From NCBI GenBank assembly GCA_938091085.1, contig CALKOC010000031.1, positions 1 through 40,648 of the forward strand: DNA of 40,648 nucleotides. The letters run 5' to 3'. Positions 32,237 to 40,648 of the stretch are shown in pieces (positions within the stretch are counted from its first letter, which is position 1; every line of letters begins with the position of its first letter). The translations under genes and the position numbers were made by a program. The stretch comes from an uncultured Alphaproteobacteria bacterium (lineage in GTDB: Bacteria > Pseudomonadota > Alphaproteobacteria > RS24). The notes beneath the pieces were generated by a model. That model did not search any database. It worked only from the letters and a program-made list of their open reading frames with translations, and was not told where the DNA came from.

Positions 32237-33220
32237 ATGAGAGTCTTTGTTACAGGGGCGACAGGTTTAGTTGGTGCCCATCTGGTTTTAGCGCTTCTTT
32301 CTAAAGGACACGAAGTTAGATTATTTGTCAGAAGCCGAGAAAAAGCACAGTCATACTTCAAATCTCAGGGCCATGATTTGGGCGATATCGTCGTTGGGGA
32401 TATGAATGAAACCGACAAAATCCGTCAGGCTCTGGAGGGTTGCGATGCAGTTTTTCATGCCGCAGCTAACGTCAATCTGGATATCAGAAAAATTGATTTA
32501 ACCGTTAAATCGAATTTGGATAGCATGGAGGCTGTCGTTGGAACCGCCATCGATGCGGGCATAGAAAATATAGTCTGGGTTTCCAGCACAACTGTTTTCG
32601 ACCATGATGTGCGTGGCTTTATAGACGAAAATACCCCACTCAGAACCTCAGAAGATCCCTACACAAAATCAAAATTACTCTGTGAAAAATGGGCCCGTGA
32701 GAAACAGCTTCTCGGCGCCCCACTGCAAATCTCTTATCCCGTCGGTGTTATTGGCCCTGATGACCCGGCACTTAGCGCATCTAATTTTGCCCTCATAGGT
32801 TTTAAGGAAATGGTTCCAATTACTTCTTCAGGCTTGCAATATATTGACGCTAGAGACTTAGCCAATGCGCATCTTCATATGCTGGAAAATCCTCACAATA
32901 AGCCGGAAGAAGCGCGCTATATTTTTGCTGGCGAATTAAATAGCTGGCAAGAAATTCACACCATGATTGAAAAAGCTTCAGGGGAGAAAATCAAGGCGCA
33001 AACATTATCGCCGGGGTTTATGAGATTTATCGGCTCTGTAACGGATTTAATAAAAAAATTCATCCCACTAAACACAAGGATTTCCAGAGAGGCCATGGAT
33101 TTAATGACACTTTGGATGACATGTAAATCTATGCGGCAAGCTCAAGAAATACCAATAACAATTCGGCCTACGCTTGATTCTTTTAAAGATACTTTGGATT
33201 GGCATAGCAATCACTACTGA
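32237..33220 (+). CDS. Extended SDR, 3-beta-hydroxysteroid dehydrogenase / NAD-dependent epimerase-like
   Basis: The 327-residue protein begins with MRVFVTGATGLVGAHLVLAL, the TGxxGxxG dinucleotide motif, and has VFHAAANVNLD, VWVSSTTVFD, YTKSK (YxxxK) and a downstream YPVGVIGPDD. These match the extended SDR group including 3-beta-HSD/NSDHL, dihydroflavonol reductases and epimerases, so it probably oxidises or reduces a hydroxyl or keto group. GGAG lies 6 nt before ATG 32237. It is the first gene of a five-gene plus-strand run reaching 36814. Confidence 0.88.
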   Translation: MRVFVTGATGLVGAHLVLALLSKGHEVRLFVRSREKAQSYFKSQGHDLGDIVVGDMNETDKIRQALEGCDAVFHAAANVNLDIRKIDLTVKSNLDSMEAVVGTAIDAGIENIVWVSSTTVFDHDVRGFIDENTPLRTSEDPYTKSKLLCEKWAREKQLLGAPLQISYPVGVIGPDDPALSASNFALIGFKEMVPITSSGLQYIDARDLANAHLHMLENPHNKPEEARYIFAGELNSWQEIHTMIEKASGEKIKAQTLSPGFMRFIGSVTDLIKKFIPLNTRISREAMDLMTLWMTCKSMRQAQEIPITIRPTLDSFKDTLDWHSNHY

Positions 33221-33266
33221 CAAGTTATCCTGATTTGATGTCGCCGAATTTTATTGGAGGGTAAAA

Positions 33267-34154
33267 ATGACGATAAAGAAAAACATAGGTTATATCGGTC
33301 TCGGCAATATAGGAGGCCCAACTGCAAAGCATCTGATAAATGATGAATTTAATCTTTACGTTTATGATTTATCCGAAGATGCCGTTAGAGCATTATCAGA
33401 TGAGGGCGCCTCTCCCTGCAGCAATATCCCGGAACTTGCAGCAAAATGTGAACATATAGGCCTTTGTGTTCGCGATGATAAAGACATCAATAACATTCTT
33501 TATGGATCTAATGGTATATTAGAGAATGCAAACCCGGGTACACTGATAGCAATTAGCTCTACGATTTCTCATGCAAGTCTGGCGCAATGGGAAACTGACG
33601 TAACACATGCCGGCATGTCGCTTGTTGATGCGCCAATTTCGGGGGGCGCTCATGGTGCTGCTGCTGGCACATTAGTCTATATGGTTGGCTGCTCACAAAA
33701 AGATTATGAGAGGGCACAGCCCGTCTTTGAAACCTCAGCCGAATTAGTCATTCATGCAGGCAAACTCGGAAGCGGCACCACCTTAAAACTTGCCAATAAT
33801 CTCATGACATACGCTCAACTTATTGCAGTATCCGAAGCGTTTGCATTGGCGGAAGCCCATGCAGTAGATCCAAAATTACTTTTTGAAATTAGTGCAATTA
33901 ACGGGGTAATTAATCAAAACACCCAAATGTTTATTTCTGCTCGTAATGATTTGTTCGCATCCGGCGGCGTTGACTTGGTTAAAGAATTTATGTCGGGGAA
34001 TGCAGGGCTTGGTGAAAAAGATTTAAAATGTGCAATTGAGAGCGCCCAAGCTACTGGTATTGAACTACCACTTACACGCCTCAGCCAAGACCTCATAAAG
34101 GGGGTGTTTTTAAACGAAACAAATTACAAAGATGGGTTTTCAAATGACACCTGA
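33267..34154 (+). CDS. NAD(P)-dependent 3-hydroxyisobutyrate dehydrogenase-like oxidoreductase
   Basis: The 295-residue protein has the N-terminal GYIGLGNIGGPTAKHL nucleotide motif, the substrate signature DAPISGGAHGAAAGTLVYMVG (here shown as DAPISGGAHGAAAGT), and GSGTTLKLANNLM with the catalytic lysine. Family members oxidise 3-hydroxy acids or reduce short aldehydes and semialdehydes. TGGAGGG precedes ATG 33267. Its end overlaps the aldehyde dehydrogenase start by 11 bp, so the two steps, alcohol to semialdehyde to acid, are likely coupled. Confidence 0.92.
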   Translation: MTIKKNIGYIGLGNIGGPTAKHLINDEFNLYVYDLSEDAVRALSDEGASPCSNIPELAAKCEHIGLCVRDDKDINNILYGSNGILENANPGTLIAISSTISHASLAQWETDVTHAGMSLVDAPISGGAHGAAAGTLVYMVGCSQKDYERAQPVFETSAELVIHAGKLGSGTTLKLANNLMTYAQLIAVSEAFALAEAHAVDPKLLFEISAINGVINQNTQMFISARNDLFASGGVDLVKEFMSGNAGLGEKDLKCAIESAQATGIELPLTRLSQDLIKGVFLNETNYKDGFSNDT

Positions 34155-35604
34155 GAGCCGCGCATTTATAAATGGTAAGCTAGTAAGCTCAAAATCTAAC
34201 AAAGTTTTTGATAATTTATCACCCGTTTCAGAGGATGTTATTGGTCAAACCACAGACTGTTCAACTGAAGATATGGATTTGGCAATTAAGTCTGCACGAT
34301 ATGCTTTTGATAAAACAGACTGGGCAGTCAATCATGCGTTTCGTTCGGATTGTCTAACTCAATTACGTGATGCTCTCGTAAATGATATTGAGAATATTCG
34401 AAGCCAAGTCCAGGCTGAAACAGGTTCACCTGCCGGCATTTGCGGATTACAAGGCCCTCAATGTGATGTCCCAATCAGTTTTATAGATACAAGCCTAGAG
34501 CTTCTCAAAAACTATAATTGGGGAAGAGATCAGGGCATGGCGAATTTCAGTGGCTTAGAGTCTCAACGTCTCATTGAAAAAGAAGCAATAGGTGTTGTGG
34601 GCTGCATTACACCTTGGAATGTACCGTTACAAATTAACCTTGCGAAAATTATCCCAGCTTTGTCAGCGGGTTGTTCCGTGGTTCTCAAACCGGCTCCTGA
34701 CACACCGTGGTCGGCAACTTTGATCGGTGCTGCAGCAAATAAAACAGACATACCAAACGGTATCATCAATATTTTGCCATCATCCGACCCTCAAAATATT
34801 GGCGAACAGCTTGTATGCGACCCTCGTGTGGACATGATTTCCTTCACTGGCTCAACGGCTACCGGACGCACCATCATGTCTCACGCAGCTCAGACAGTTA
34901 AGAAAGTATTCCTCGAACTCGGTGGAAAATCTGCAAATATTATTCTTGATGATGCAGATCTAAGCCAAGCTTTATTATCAGCATTAGCCGTTTGTTTCCA
35001 TGCTGGCCAAGGGTGTGCCATTCAAACCCGCCTTCTGATTCCGCGACATCGCCAACAAGAGGTGGAGGAAATACTGACTAATTACTTCAAGATGATTGAA
35101 TATGGTGGCGAAAATACAGATACCCACATTATGGGACCTTTGATTAGTTCAACACAAAGAAACAGGGTTCTAGACTACATTGAAAAGGGTAAAGCCGAAG
35201 GTGCGCGCGTTCTTTTAGGCGGCGGCGCGCCTAGTCATTTGGAAAAAGGGTTTTATGTTGAACCCACAGTTTTTGTAGATGTGACGAATGACATGACCAT
35301 TGCCCAAGAAGAAATATTTGGTCCCGTTTTGTGCGTGATTGCTTATGAAGATGAGCAAGAAGCTATCCAAATTGCCAATGACTCCATATTTGGTTTATCA
35401 GGCGGCGTATGGTCTGCTGATGAAGCGCGAGCAATAAGCGTGGCCCGGCAACTTCGAGCCGGAACCGTAAATGTCAATGGCGGTAACTTCTACTCAGCTG
35501 ATGCGCCATTTGGGGGGTATAAACAAAGTGGCATTGGTAGAGAAATGGGACTGGAAGGCTTTGAGGAATATCTTGAGACTAAAACGATAGCTATCGCACG
35601 ATAA
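34144..35604 (+). CDS. NAD(P)-dependent aldehyde dehydrogenase
   Basis: The 486-residue protein is a standard ALDH: GCITPWNVPLQ, VVLKPAPDTPWSA, SFTGSTATGRTIMSHAA, the general-base glutamate in FLELGGKSA, the nucleophilic cysteine in HAGQGCAIQTRLL, and QEEIFGPVLCVI. It oxidises an aldehyde to its acid. ATG 34144 (MTPESRAFINGK) matches the usual N-terminus; an ATG at 34132 adds four residues. It overlaps the preceding gene and lies 14 bp from the next, so it is within the operon. Confidence 0.93.
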   Translation: MTPESRAFINGKLVSSKSNKVFDNLSPVSEDVIGQTTDCSTEDMDLAIKSARYAFDKTDWAVNHAFRSDCLTQLRDALVNDIENIRSQVQAETGSPAGICGLQGPQCDVPISFIDTSLELLKNYNWGRDQGMANFSGLESQRLIEKEAIGVVGCITPWNVPLQINLAKIIPALSAGCSVVLKPAPDTPWSATLIGAAANKTDIPNGIINILPSSDPQNIGEQLVCDPRVDMISFTGSTATGRTIMSHAAQTVKKVFLELGGKSANIILDDADLSQALLSALAVCFHAGQGCAIQTRLLIPRHRQQEVEEILTNYFKMIEYGGENTDTHIMGPLISSTQRNRVLDYIEKGKAEGARVLLGGGAPSHLEKGFYVEPTVFVDVTNDMTIAQEEIFGPVLCVIAYEDEQEAIQIANDSIFGLSGGVWSADEARAISVARQLRAGTVNVNGGNFYSADAPFGGYKQSGIGREMGLEGFEEYLETKTIAIAR

Positions 35605-35618
35605 AAGGGAGAAATGAA

Positions 35619-35996
35619 ATGAGCCAAGAGAAACACGATTTAGGACGCGAATATTATAAGAAAGTATATGCCGACACTCTGCCTGAGATGCCTGAAAGAG
35701 GTCAATTTGCTTTTTTCGATTATATGCTTGAGAATCTCTTCGGCACTTTATGGGCTGATGAAGAAAGTCTTTCCATCCGAGATAGAAGGCTAGTGATTTT
35801 AGGCGTTATAATGTCTGTTGGCTCATATGATTTATTTTCAATTCAGGCTAGAGCCGCATTGATGAATAAAGAATTGAGTATTAAAGAACTTGAACAGATT
35901 ATCATTACAGGCACGCAATATTGCGGGTATCCAAAAGTAGCCGCGTTTAATGCTATTCTTAAAGACCTTATGGATGAATTTTCCAAAGATGAGTAA
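35619..35996 (+). CDS. Carboxymuconolactone decarboxylase family protein
   Basis: This 125-residue all-helical protein matches CMD-type proteins: SLSIRDRRLVILGVIMSVGS in the first helix pair and ELEQIIITGTQYCGYPKVAAF in the second (cut here as ELEQIIITGTQYCGYP). It lacks the CxxC of AhpD peroxidases, so it is closer to the gamma-carboxymuconolactone decarboxylase side, but with these surroundings it may act on another lactone or cyclic acid. AAGGGAG lies ahead of ATG 35619. It follows the aldehyde dehydrogenase by 14 bp. Confidence 0.85.
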   Translation: MSQEKHDLGREYYKKVYADTLPEMPERGQFAFFDYMLENLFGTLWADEESLSIRDRRLVILGVIMSVGSYDLFSIQARAALMNKELSIKELEQIIITGTQYCGYPKVAAFNAILKDLMDEFSKDE

Positions 35997-36067
35997 CCAG
36001 AGATAGTAGACATTGAAATTCATGCAGATAAATACTAAACACTTACTGTTGCTTTTGGAGTTTTTTG

Positions 36068-36814
36068 ATGCCTGAGATCTTCAGCGAATATAATTTTCTT
36101 GTTTCTATATACAGCCTATTAGGTCTAATTGCGCTTAGCTTTCTGGTGTTTTTTATTACGCAACAATTTCCGACATTCAAAGAAGCACATAAAGCCAATC
36201 AAATAGCTAATAAAAAAATGAAGGAGAAAAGCTTTTATTCTCCTACAGTCAGGAATGGCATTCTGGGATCTGGTATAGGGTATCTGGTTAACTATTCTTT
36301 AATCCTACCGTTAACCATAACTCTTGAATTTGCATCAATTTGGAATGTCCTATTTTCTGTTTTTATCATTCTGATGGTTTACGACTTTTTTTATTATTTG
36401 ATGCATCGCTTTCTTTTTCACGGTGATATCCATTTTTTTAAAACTGTCCATGCCGTTCACCACCAGATGAAAAATCCAAGCCGTGGGGACTCCTCATATC
36501 TTCACTGGCTTGAAGGCACAATGGGTGTTTTGTTGTTTGGCTTTACTGTGGGTGGCCTCAGTTTAATTTTTGGAAAGTTTGATCTTGTGTCGATTGTCAT
36601 TACGATGTGGCTCTACCAAGAAGTTAACCTCCATAATCACGCTATATTCGAAACAAAAACCTTCCCCTTTAAAACTCTGCACAAAATATCTGCGGACCAC
36701 CACAGGCACCATGTGAGTTTCAACAAAGGGAATTATTCTTCGATTACTTTGCTTTATGACTGGGTTTTTGGCACTTATGAAACCGAAGAGACGGCTCCTT
36801 TAAAACGCGCTTAG
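36068..36814 (+). CDS. Sterol desaturase / fatty acid hydroxylase family protein
   Basis: The 248-residue membrane protein has four to five hydrophobic segments and the iron-binding histidine boxes HRFLFH, HAVHHQ and HHRHH, with LHNHAIFE in between. It should be a di-iron monooxygenase that hydroxylates or desaturates a membrane lipid or sterol-like substrate. GGAG lies 7 nt before ATG 36068. It closes the five-gene run, 71 bp after the carboxymuconolactone decarboxylase-like gene, and its last 4 bp overlap the convergent GMC oxidoreductase gene. It is a different branch from the hydroxylase at 28796-29422. Confidence 0.9.
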   Translation: MPEIFSEYNFLVSIYSLLGLIALSFLVFFITQQFPTFKEAHKANQIANKKMKEKSFYSPTVRNGILGSGIGYLVNYSLILPLTITLEFASIWNVLFSVFIILMVYDFFYYLMHRFLFHGDIHFFKTVHAVHHQMKNPSRGDSSYLHWLEGTMGVLLFGFTVGGLSLIFGKFDLVSIVITMWLYQEVNLHNHAIFETKTFPFKTLHKISADHHRHHVSFNKGNYSSITLLYDWVFGTYETEETAPLKRA

Positions 36815-38430
36815 TTTTGCAAGATTAGTTCTGCAGCACGGTAAGCCAGCATCATCGTCGGTGCATTTGTGGCTGATACCGGCACAACTGGGATAGTAGA
36901 AGCATCCCCAATCCTGATGTTCTCAGTCCCTTTTAGACGTAATTCTGTATCAACAGGATAGTCGTCTCCATCACCCATGCTGCATGTCCCAACATAGTGA
37001 TAGCAGGTCATTGTGTTCTTAAAAATATACTCTTGAAGCTTTTCTAAGTCCTCCGCGTCAGCGCCGGATGACATAACGGTATTGCCCCAATCCATTAACT
37101 GAGGTTGCTTGCTAATTTCCATCATACGCAAAACACCATTGGTCATGGCTTGAAGATCTCTTGGGTCACTATAATAAGCAGGGTCAATTATAGCGGTATC
37201 TTCGGGGCTATTTGAGGCCAGTGAAACTGTGCCTCGGGAAAAAGGTTTGCCGAAAATAACCACCAGTCCGTATGCCTTATCTAAAGGCGCGCTGATAAGA
37301 GGCAATTTAAAGACAAATTTAATTGCCCCACGAAGAAGGCTCCTTGCCAAACCACCAAACCTCGCTTTACCGCTCAATATTTCAAATGGTGCGAGCCTAA
37401 GAGCAGCAGCTTTCATTGTGGTTTTTGACGCGACAGAGGTAAAACACACATCTGCTTGGCCTTCAGGCAAGTCCGTCTCTCTATTCATGCGGTCAAACCC
37501 ATAAATTTGCGGATGAAAGAAGTCTGCGTTTTTCTTCCCCTTAAAGAGGATGTTTACACAAGTATGATCCTGCAGATTTCGACCGATAGAGGGAATGTCT
37601 TGGACTATGGGTATACCAAACTTAGCGAGTTGATCCGCAGGCCCAAGACCTGAAAGCATTAGAAGCTTTGGGGTTTCTAAAGTTCCAGCACAAAAAATAA
37701 CCTCTTTATTACATTTCGCAATGTGGCTCATGCCATTTTGTTTGTAAGAGATGCTAACAGCCCGCTTGCCCTCAAAATTCACTTTTTCAAGCTTAGCTTC
37801 AGTTTCCACCTTGATATTCTGGGAATTGCTCTCTTTCAAAAAAGCTACATAGGAACTTCGTCGACCATTCATATTATTCAGTGTGTTGTATCCAAAATAC
37901 CCGCATAATTCCCCATCATTTAATTCATTTTTGCGCATGAACCCGGTCATTTCAGCTGCATCCAGAATTTTCTCAGTGAGGATTGTTGGTTCTTTGGTCT
38001 GAATCCCTAATCTATCTTCAAGTTTCTTAAAAAATGGTAGATTATCATCCCATTGCCAGCCCTGTGGCCACTGAGCGTAATCATGCTTATCACCGCGTGT
38101 GTAAACCATCCCATTTATGGAACCGCTGCCACCCATGCCGCGCCCGGACCCTACAAATATTTCTTGATCTCCACATGCCGCTTGCTTGGTTGTTAATCTG
38201 TCATGTAAAAGCGCATCATTTGCAAAAGCGATTTGAAAGCCGTTATCCGTGAAGGTTTCAGGATTGTTTTCAGCCGCTTCCCCGGCTTCTATTAACAGAA
38301 CAGAATGTCCACCCTCTTCTGCAAGCCTACCAGCAATAATACACCCGGAGGATCCACCACCGATTACAATATAGTCATAAGAGTCGGTATTTATAGGTTC
38401 CATCCTCAACTCATAACTCATTCCGCTCAT
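36811..38430 (-). CDS. GMC family FAD-dependent oxidoreductase (alcohol/choline dehydrogenase type)
   Basis: The 539-residue flavoprotein has the FAD motif YIVIGGGSSGCIIAGRLAEE, the GMC signature GSGRGMGGSGSINGMVYTRG, CAGTLETPKLLMLSGLGP and the C-terminal active-site region CYHYVGTCSMG with SATNAPTMMLAYRAAELI. The histidine of the usual YHPVGTC is kept but the proline is tyrosine. Such enzymes oxidise alcohols, including choline, long-chain alcohols and sterols. ATG 38430 is used; ATGs at 38421 and 38403 are possible and none has a clear ribosome binding site. It is transcribed towards the plus-strand operon; the two 3' ends overlap by 4 bp. Confidence 0.9.
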   Translation of the reverse strand: MSGMSYELRMEPINTDSYDYIVIGGGSSGCIIAGRLAEEGGHSVLLIEAGEAAENNPETFTDNGFQIAFANDALLHDRLTTKQAACGDQEIFVGSGRGMGGSGSINGMVYTRGDKHDYAQWPQGWQWDDNLPFFKKLEDRLGIQTKEPTILTEKILDAAEMTGFMRKNELNDGELCGYFGYNTLNNMNGRRSSYVAFLKESNSQNIKVETEAKLEKVNFEGKRAVSISYKQNGMSHIAKCNKEVIFCAGTLETPKLLMLSGLGPADQLAKFGIPIVQDIPSIGRNLQDHTCVNILFKGKKNADFFHPQIYGFDRMNRETDLPEGQADVCFTSVASKTTMKAAALRLAPFEILSGKARFGGLARSLLRGAIKFVFKLPLISAPLDKAYGLVVIFGKPFSRGTVSLASNSPEDTAIIDPAYYSDPRDLQAMTNGVLRMMEISKQPQLMDWGNTVMSSGADAEDLEKLQEYIFKNTMTCYHYVGTCSMGDGDDYPVDTELRLKGTENIRIGDASTIPVVPVSATNAPTMMLAYRAAELILQN

Positions 38431-38597
38431 TAGGTGCTTGCCGCTTTTGAAAAGCGGTACATAAATTGCCGCAGAATAACACCAATGACCCTGAATATTC
38501 TCAGCAATTAGTCTGATGAATACAGATCAAGATAATCTAAGAAATGTTATATAAAGGGAAAATTTTGTGCAAATTCTATTTTTTTGCTGCTGAGGTA

Positions 38598-38670
38598 GAC
38601 TATTAGGGTGGGATTTGAACCTACGACCTCAGGTTATGATCCTGACGAGCTACCGGGCCTCCACCCCGCG
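38598..38670 (-). pseudogene. Decayed copy of initiator tRNA-Met (CAT)
   Basis: Read on the minus strand this matches the intact initiator tRNA at 39847-39923 through the 5' acceptor strand, D-arm, anticodon arm (CAT kept) and T-arm. It has lost two bases in the D-loop and one in the variable loop, has changes in the anticodon loop and T-stem, and its 3' acceptor strand (CCTAAT instead of CCCCGC) can no longer pair. No CCA end is present. It therefore cannot make a normal tRNA. It is about 1.2 kb from the intact gene and in the same orientation. Confidence 0.75.
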
Positions 38671-38737
38671 ATAGATTTTTAAACCTTGCTTATAGAAGCA
38701 CATCGCGCCTTATAGCATTCTTGCCGCTTGTAACCCT

Positions 38738-39574
38738 CTAGTCACGCAATCCGGCAGACGGCACACGGGCAATTATACGCAAGGGCGCACCGCTTCCGCC
38801 TCCGATTTTCATCGGCAGGGCGACAATCATCGCGCCGGTGGGTGGCAGAGCATCAAGATTGGTCACATTCTCAAAACCCGGAATTTGTGCGCCCGCAAGA
38901 ATCTGGTGCGTTTCAAACTGCTTTGACTGACCATAATCCAAACTCGGCGTATCCAGCCCGATTGAAGCGATTTTGCGGTTTTTCACCAGCCACGCCGCCG
39001 CATCGGGGTGCAGACCCGGAAAATGTAATTTTTGCACCGCCGCCGCCCCGCGTTCCGTCGTTCCCATATATTTTTCCCTATCCGGCCAGAACCGCGCATA
39101 GCCGGTATTAAACAATAAAATCACATTATTCGGCAGACGCCCATAGACCTGCTCCCAATCAGTAATATCCTTGATGGTAATCTGGTAATCCCGATTTTTC
39201 AGCGCACGCCGAGACACATCAATCACCACCCCCATCCCTACCAGACGAGAAAGCGGTATCTGCTCAACACCATAGCCGGTTTCAGAAAAATGGAGCGGCG
39301 CATCCAGATGCGTGCCGCCATGTTCCGAGCTGGCAAAATCATTAGCCGAATAATAATAGCCTTTTTCGGTTTTACCCTCGGCGGTTTTCTTCATCTCAAA
39401 GCCCTTGGACGTTGGCCAGTAAATTGTGTCATCATTAAAAATATGCGACAAGTCCACCCATTTATCCGCCCGCACTGGAAGCGTGAAGAAAATCACACAG
39501 GCCAGCACCGCATAAAACAGATTGCGTATGCTTCCCGATATTAGCGCAGGCGTGTTTCTTTTTATTTTTTGCAT
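38738..39574 (-). CDS. Exported cyclase family protein (kynurenine formamidase-like fold)
   Basis: From ATG 39574 the product is 278 residues, with a signal peptide (LFYAVLACVIFFTLPVRA-DKW). A longer frame to 39721 would put 49 unlikely residues before it. The metal motif SEHGGTHLDAPLHF (HxGTHxDxPxHF) and later SIGLDTPSLDYG are those of the cyclase/formamidase family, which hydrolyses amides, esters or lactones with Zn or Mn. Export makes a tryptophan-pathway role unlikely. The gene is visibly GC-richer than its neighbours (38 of 60 bases at 39001-39060) and lies between two initiator-tRNA copies, so it may be acquired. Confidence 0.85.
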   Translation of the reverse strand: MQKIKRNTPALISGSIRNLFYAVLACVIFFTLPVRADKWVDLSHIFNDDTIYWPTSKGFEMKKTAEGKTEKGYYYSANDFASSEHGGTHLDAPLHFSETGYGVEQIPLSRLVGMGVVIDVSRRALKNRDYQITIKDITDWEQVYGRLPNNVILLFNTGYARFWPDREKYMGTTERGAAAVQKLHFPGLHPDAAAWLVKNRKIASIGLDTPSLDYGQSKQFETHQILAGAQIPGFENVTNLDALPPTGAMIVALPMKIGGGSGAPLRIIARVPSAGLRD

Positions 39575-39846
39575 CACAATAACCAATCCAGCATGGCTGA
39601 CATAGGTTTGCAAGATATCCATTAAAGTCGGAATGTGCATCACTATTTGGCAATTGTATGCATATGAAAATCTATTTTTATCATTGGCATCCCCTCGTCC
39701 AAGCTTGCCAATGCAATACACTTAAAACTCAATAAATAATCTTGAGAAAATGCCTAAACTTTATTCGGACATCATGCGGACACAAATAGAAGTCCCTTGC
39801 GGAACCTAAATCAATTATCTCTAACATATTAATTTATATGGAAATT

Positions 39847-39923
<77 letters not shown>

Positions 39924-40047
39924 CCAAAAATGTGCCTGGATAAAACCAGGAAAAGGCCCCTAAGCATGTTTGAAAGATGTCGCAAAGGGAGACAATTGAA
40001 AAGAAGAGGGCAAAATATACACTTAGTTTTAACTATTTGTCTTTAGC

Positions 40048-40166
40048 AGGCCTGGCAACGACTTACTCTCCCACACCTTAAGATGCAGTACCATCAGCGC
40101 TGAAGTGTTTAACGGCCGAGTTCGGGATGGGATCGGGTTTAGGCACTTCGCCATAGTCACCAAGCC
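40048..40166 (-). rRNA. rrf: 5S ribosomal RNA
   Basis: On the minus strand the sequence begins GGCTTGGTGACTATGGCG and ends GTTGCCAGGCC. The terminal helix GGCTTGG/CCAGGCC closes the molecule, and the internal CCCGATCCCATCCCGAACTC is the universally conserved 5S loop. The length is about 118 nt. Ends are set by the helix and may be off by one or two bases. It lies about 75 bp downstream of the 23S 3' end. Confidence 0.95.
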
Positions 40167-40240
40167 GGCAAAAGACAAATAATCAAAAAATAAATAAGTT
40201 AAATATTGGGTGCTCATAAACTCACAGATGGAGAAAATGA

Positions 40241-40648
<408 letters not shown>

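Overview
The window is most consistent with an alphaproteobacterium of moderate-to-low GC, probably free-living and aerobic. The clues are an rRNA operon read as 23S, 5S and then initiator tRNA, pyruvate dehydrogenase genes whose E1 beta subunit carries a lipoyl domain, a bufferin-type operon, and many oxidoreductases of membrane-lipid or steroid type. I cannot name the genus. I see no insertion sequence, phage or CRISPR array.

Layout. At 1-2148 (minus) lies a small operon: a renalase-like FAD oxidoreductase, a periplasmic glutathione peroxidase and a GloC-type hydrolase cut by the window edge. At 2180-2346 (plus) is a structured, gene-poor stretch with a very strong ribosome binding site, a 29-codon reading frame and a clear terminator. 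It is followed by a xylulokinase-like FGGY kinase and a crotonase. At 4724-8090 (minus) are the pyruvate dehydrogenase E1 alpha, E1 beta and E2 genes. Here the only lipoyl domain of the three proteins is on E1 beta. At 8390-15350 come an O-antigen ligase-like protein, a class II aldolase, a short-form glucose-6-phosphate isomerase, a PsiE-like protein, an alanine/glycine symporter and a TauD-type dioxygenase.

At 15438-18156 (minus) there is a small outer-membrane beta-barrel protein and a 597-residue secreted repeat protein of unknown function. At 18272-24245 (minus) is a complete bufferin cassette: precursor bufA, MNIO enzyme bufB, partner bufC and DoxX. A DUF1214 protein, a DUF1295 membrane reductase and a flavoprotein follow on the same strand. 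At 24349-29422 (minus) is a second membrane and light-linked group: a divergent photolyase/cryptochrome, DUF3147, a DUF998-like protein, a TIGR03643 protein, a second DUF1214 protein and a fatty-acid hydroxylase.

At 29522-38430 sits a block of catabolic or lipid-modifying enzymes. It holds a VOC protein, an SDR, a protein strikingly like animal steroid 5-alpha-reductase, an extended SDR of 3-beta-HSD type, a 3-hydroxyisobutyrate dehydrogenase-like enzyme, an aldehyde dehydrogenase, a carboxymuconolactone decarboxylase-like protein, a sterol desaturase-family protein and a GMC oxidoreductase. Together these could oxidise and reduce a hydrophobic alcohol or ketone such as a sterol or terpenoid, but the substrate is inference. 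The right end holds a decayed initiator-tRNA copy, a secreted cyclase-family protein of higher GC, and the distal part of an rRNA operon (23S partial, 5S, tRNA-fMet), all on the minus strand.
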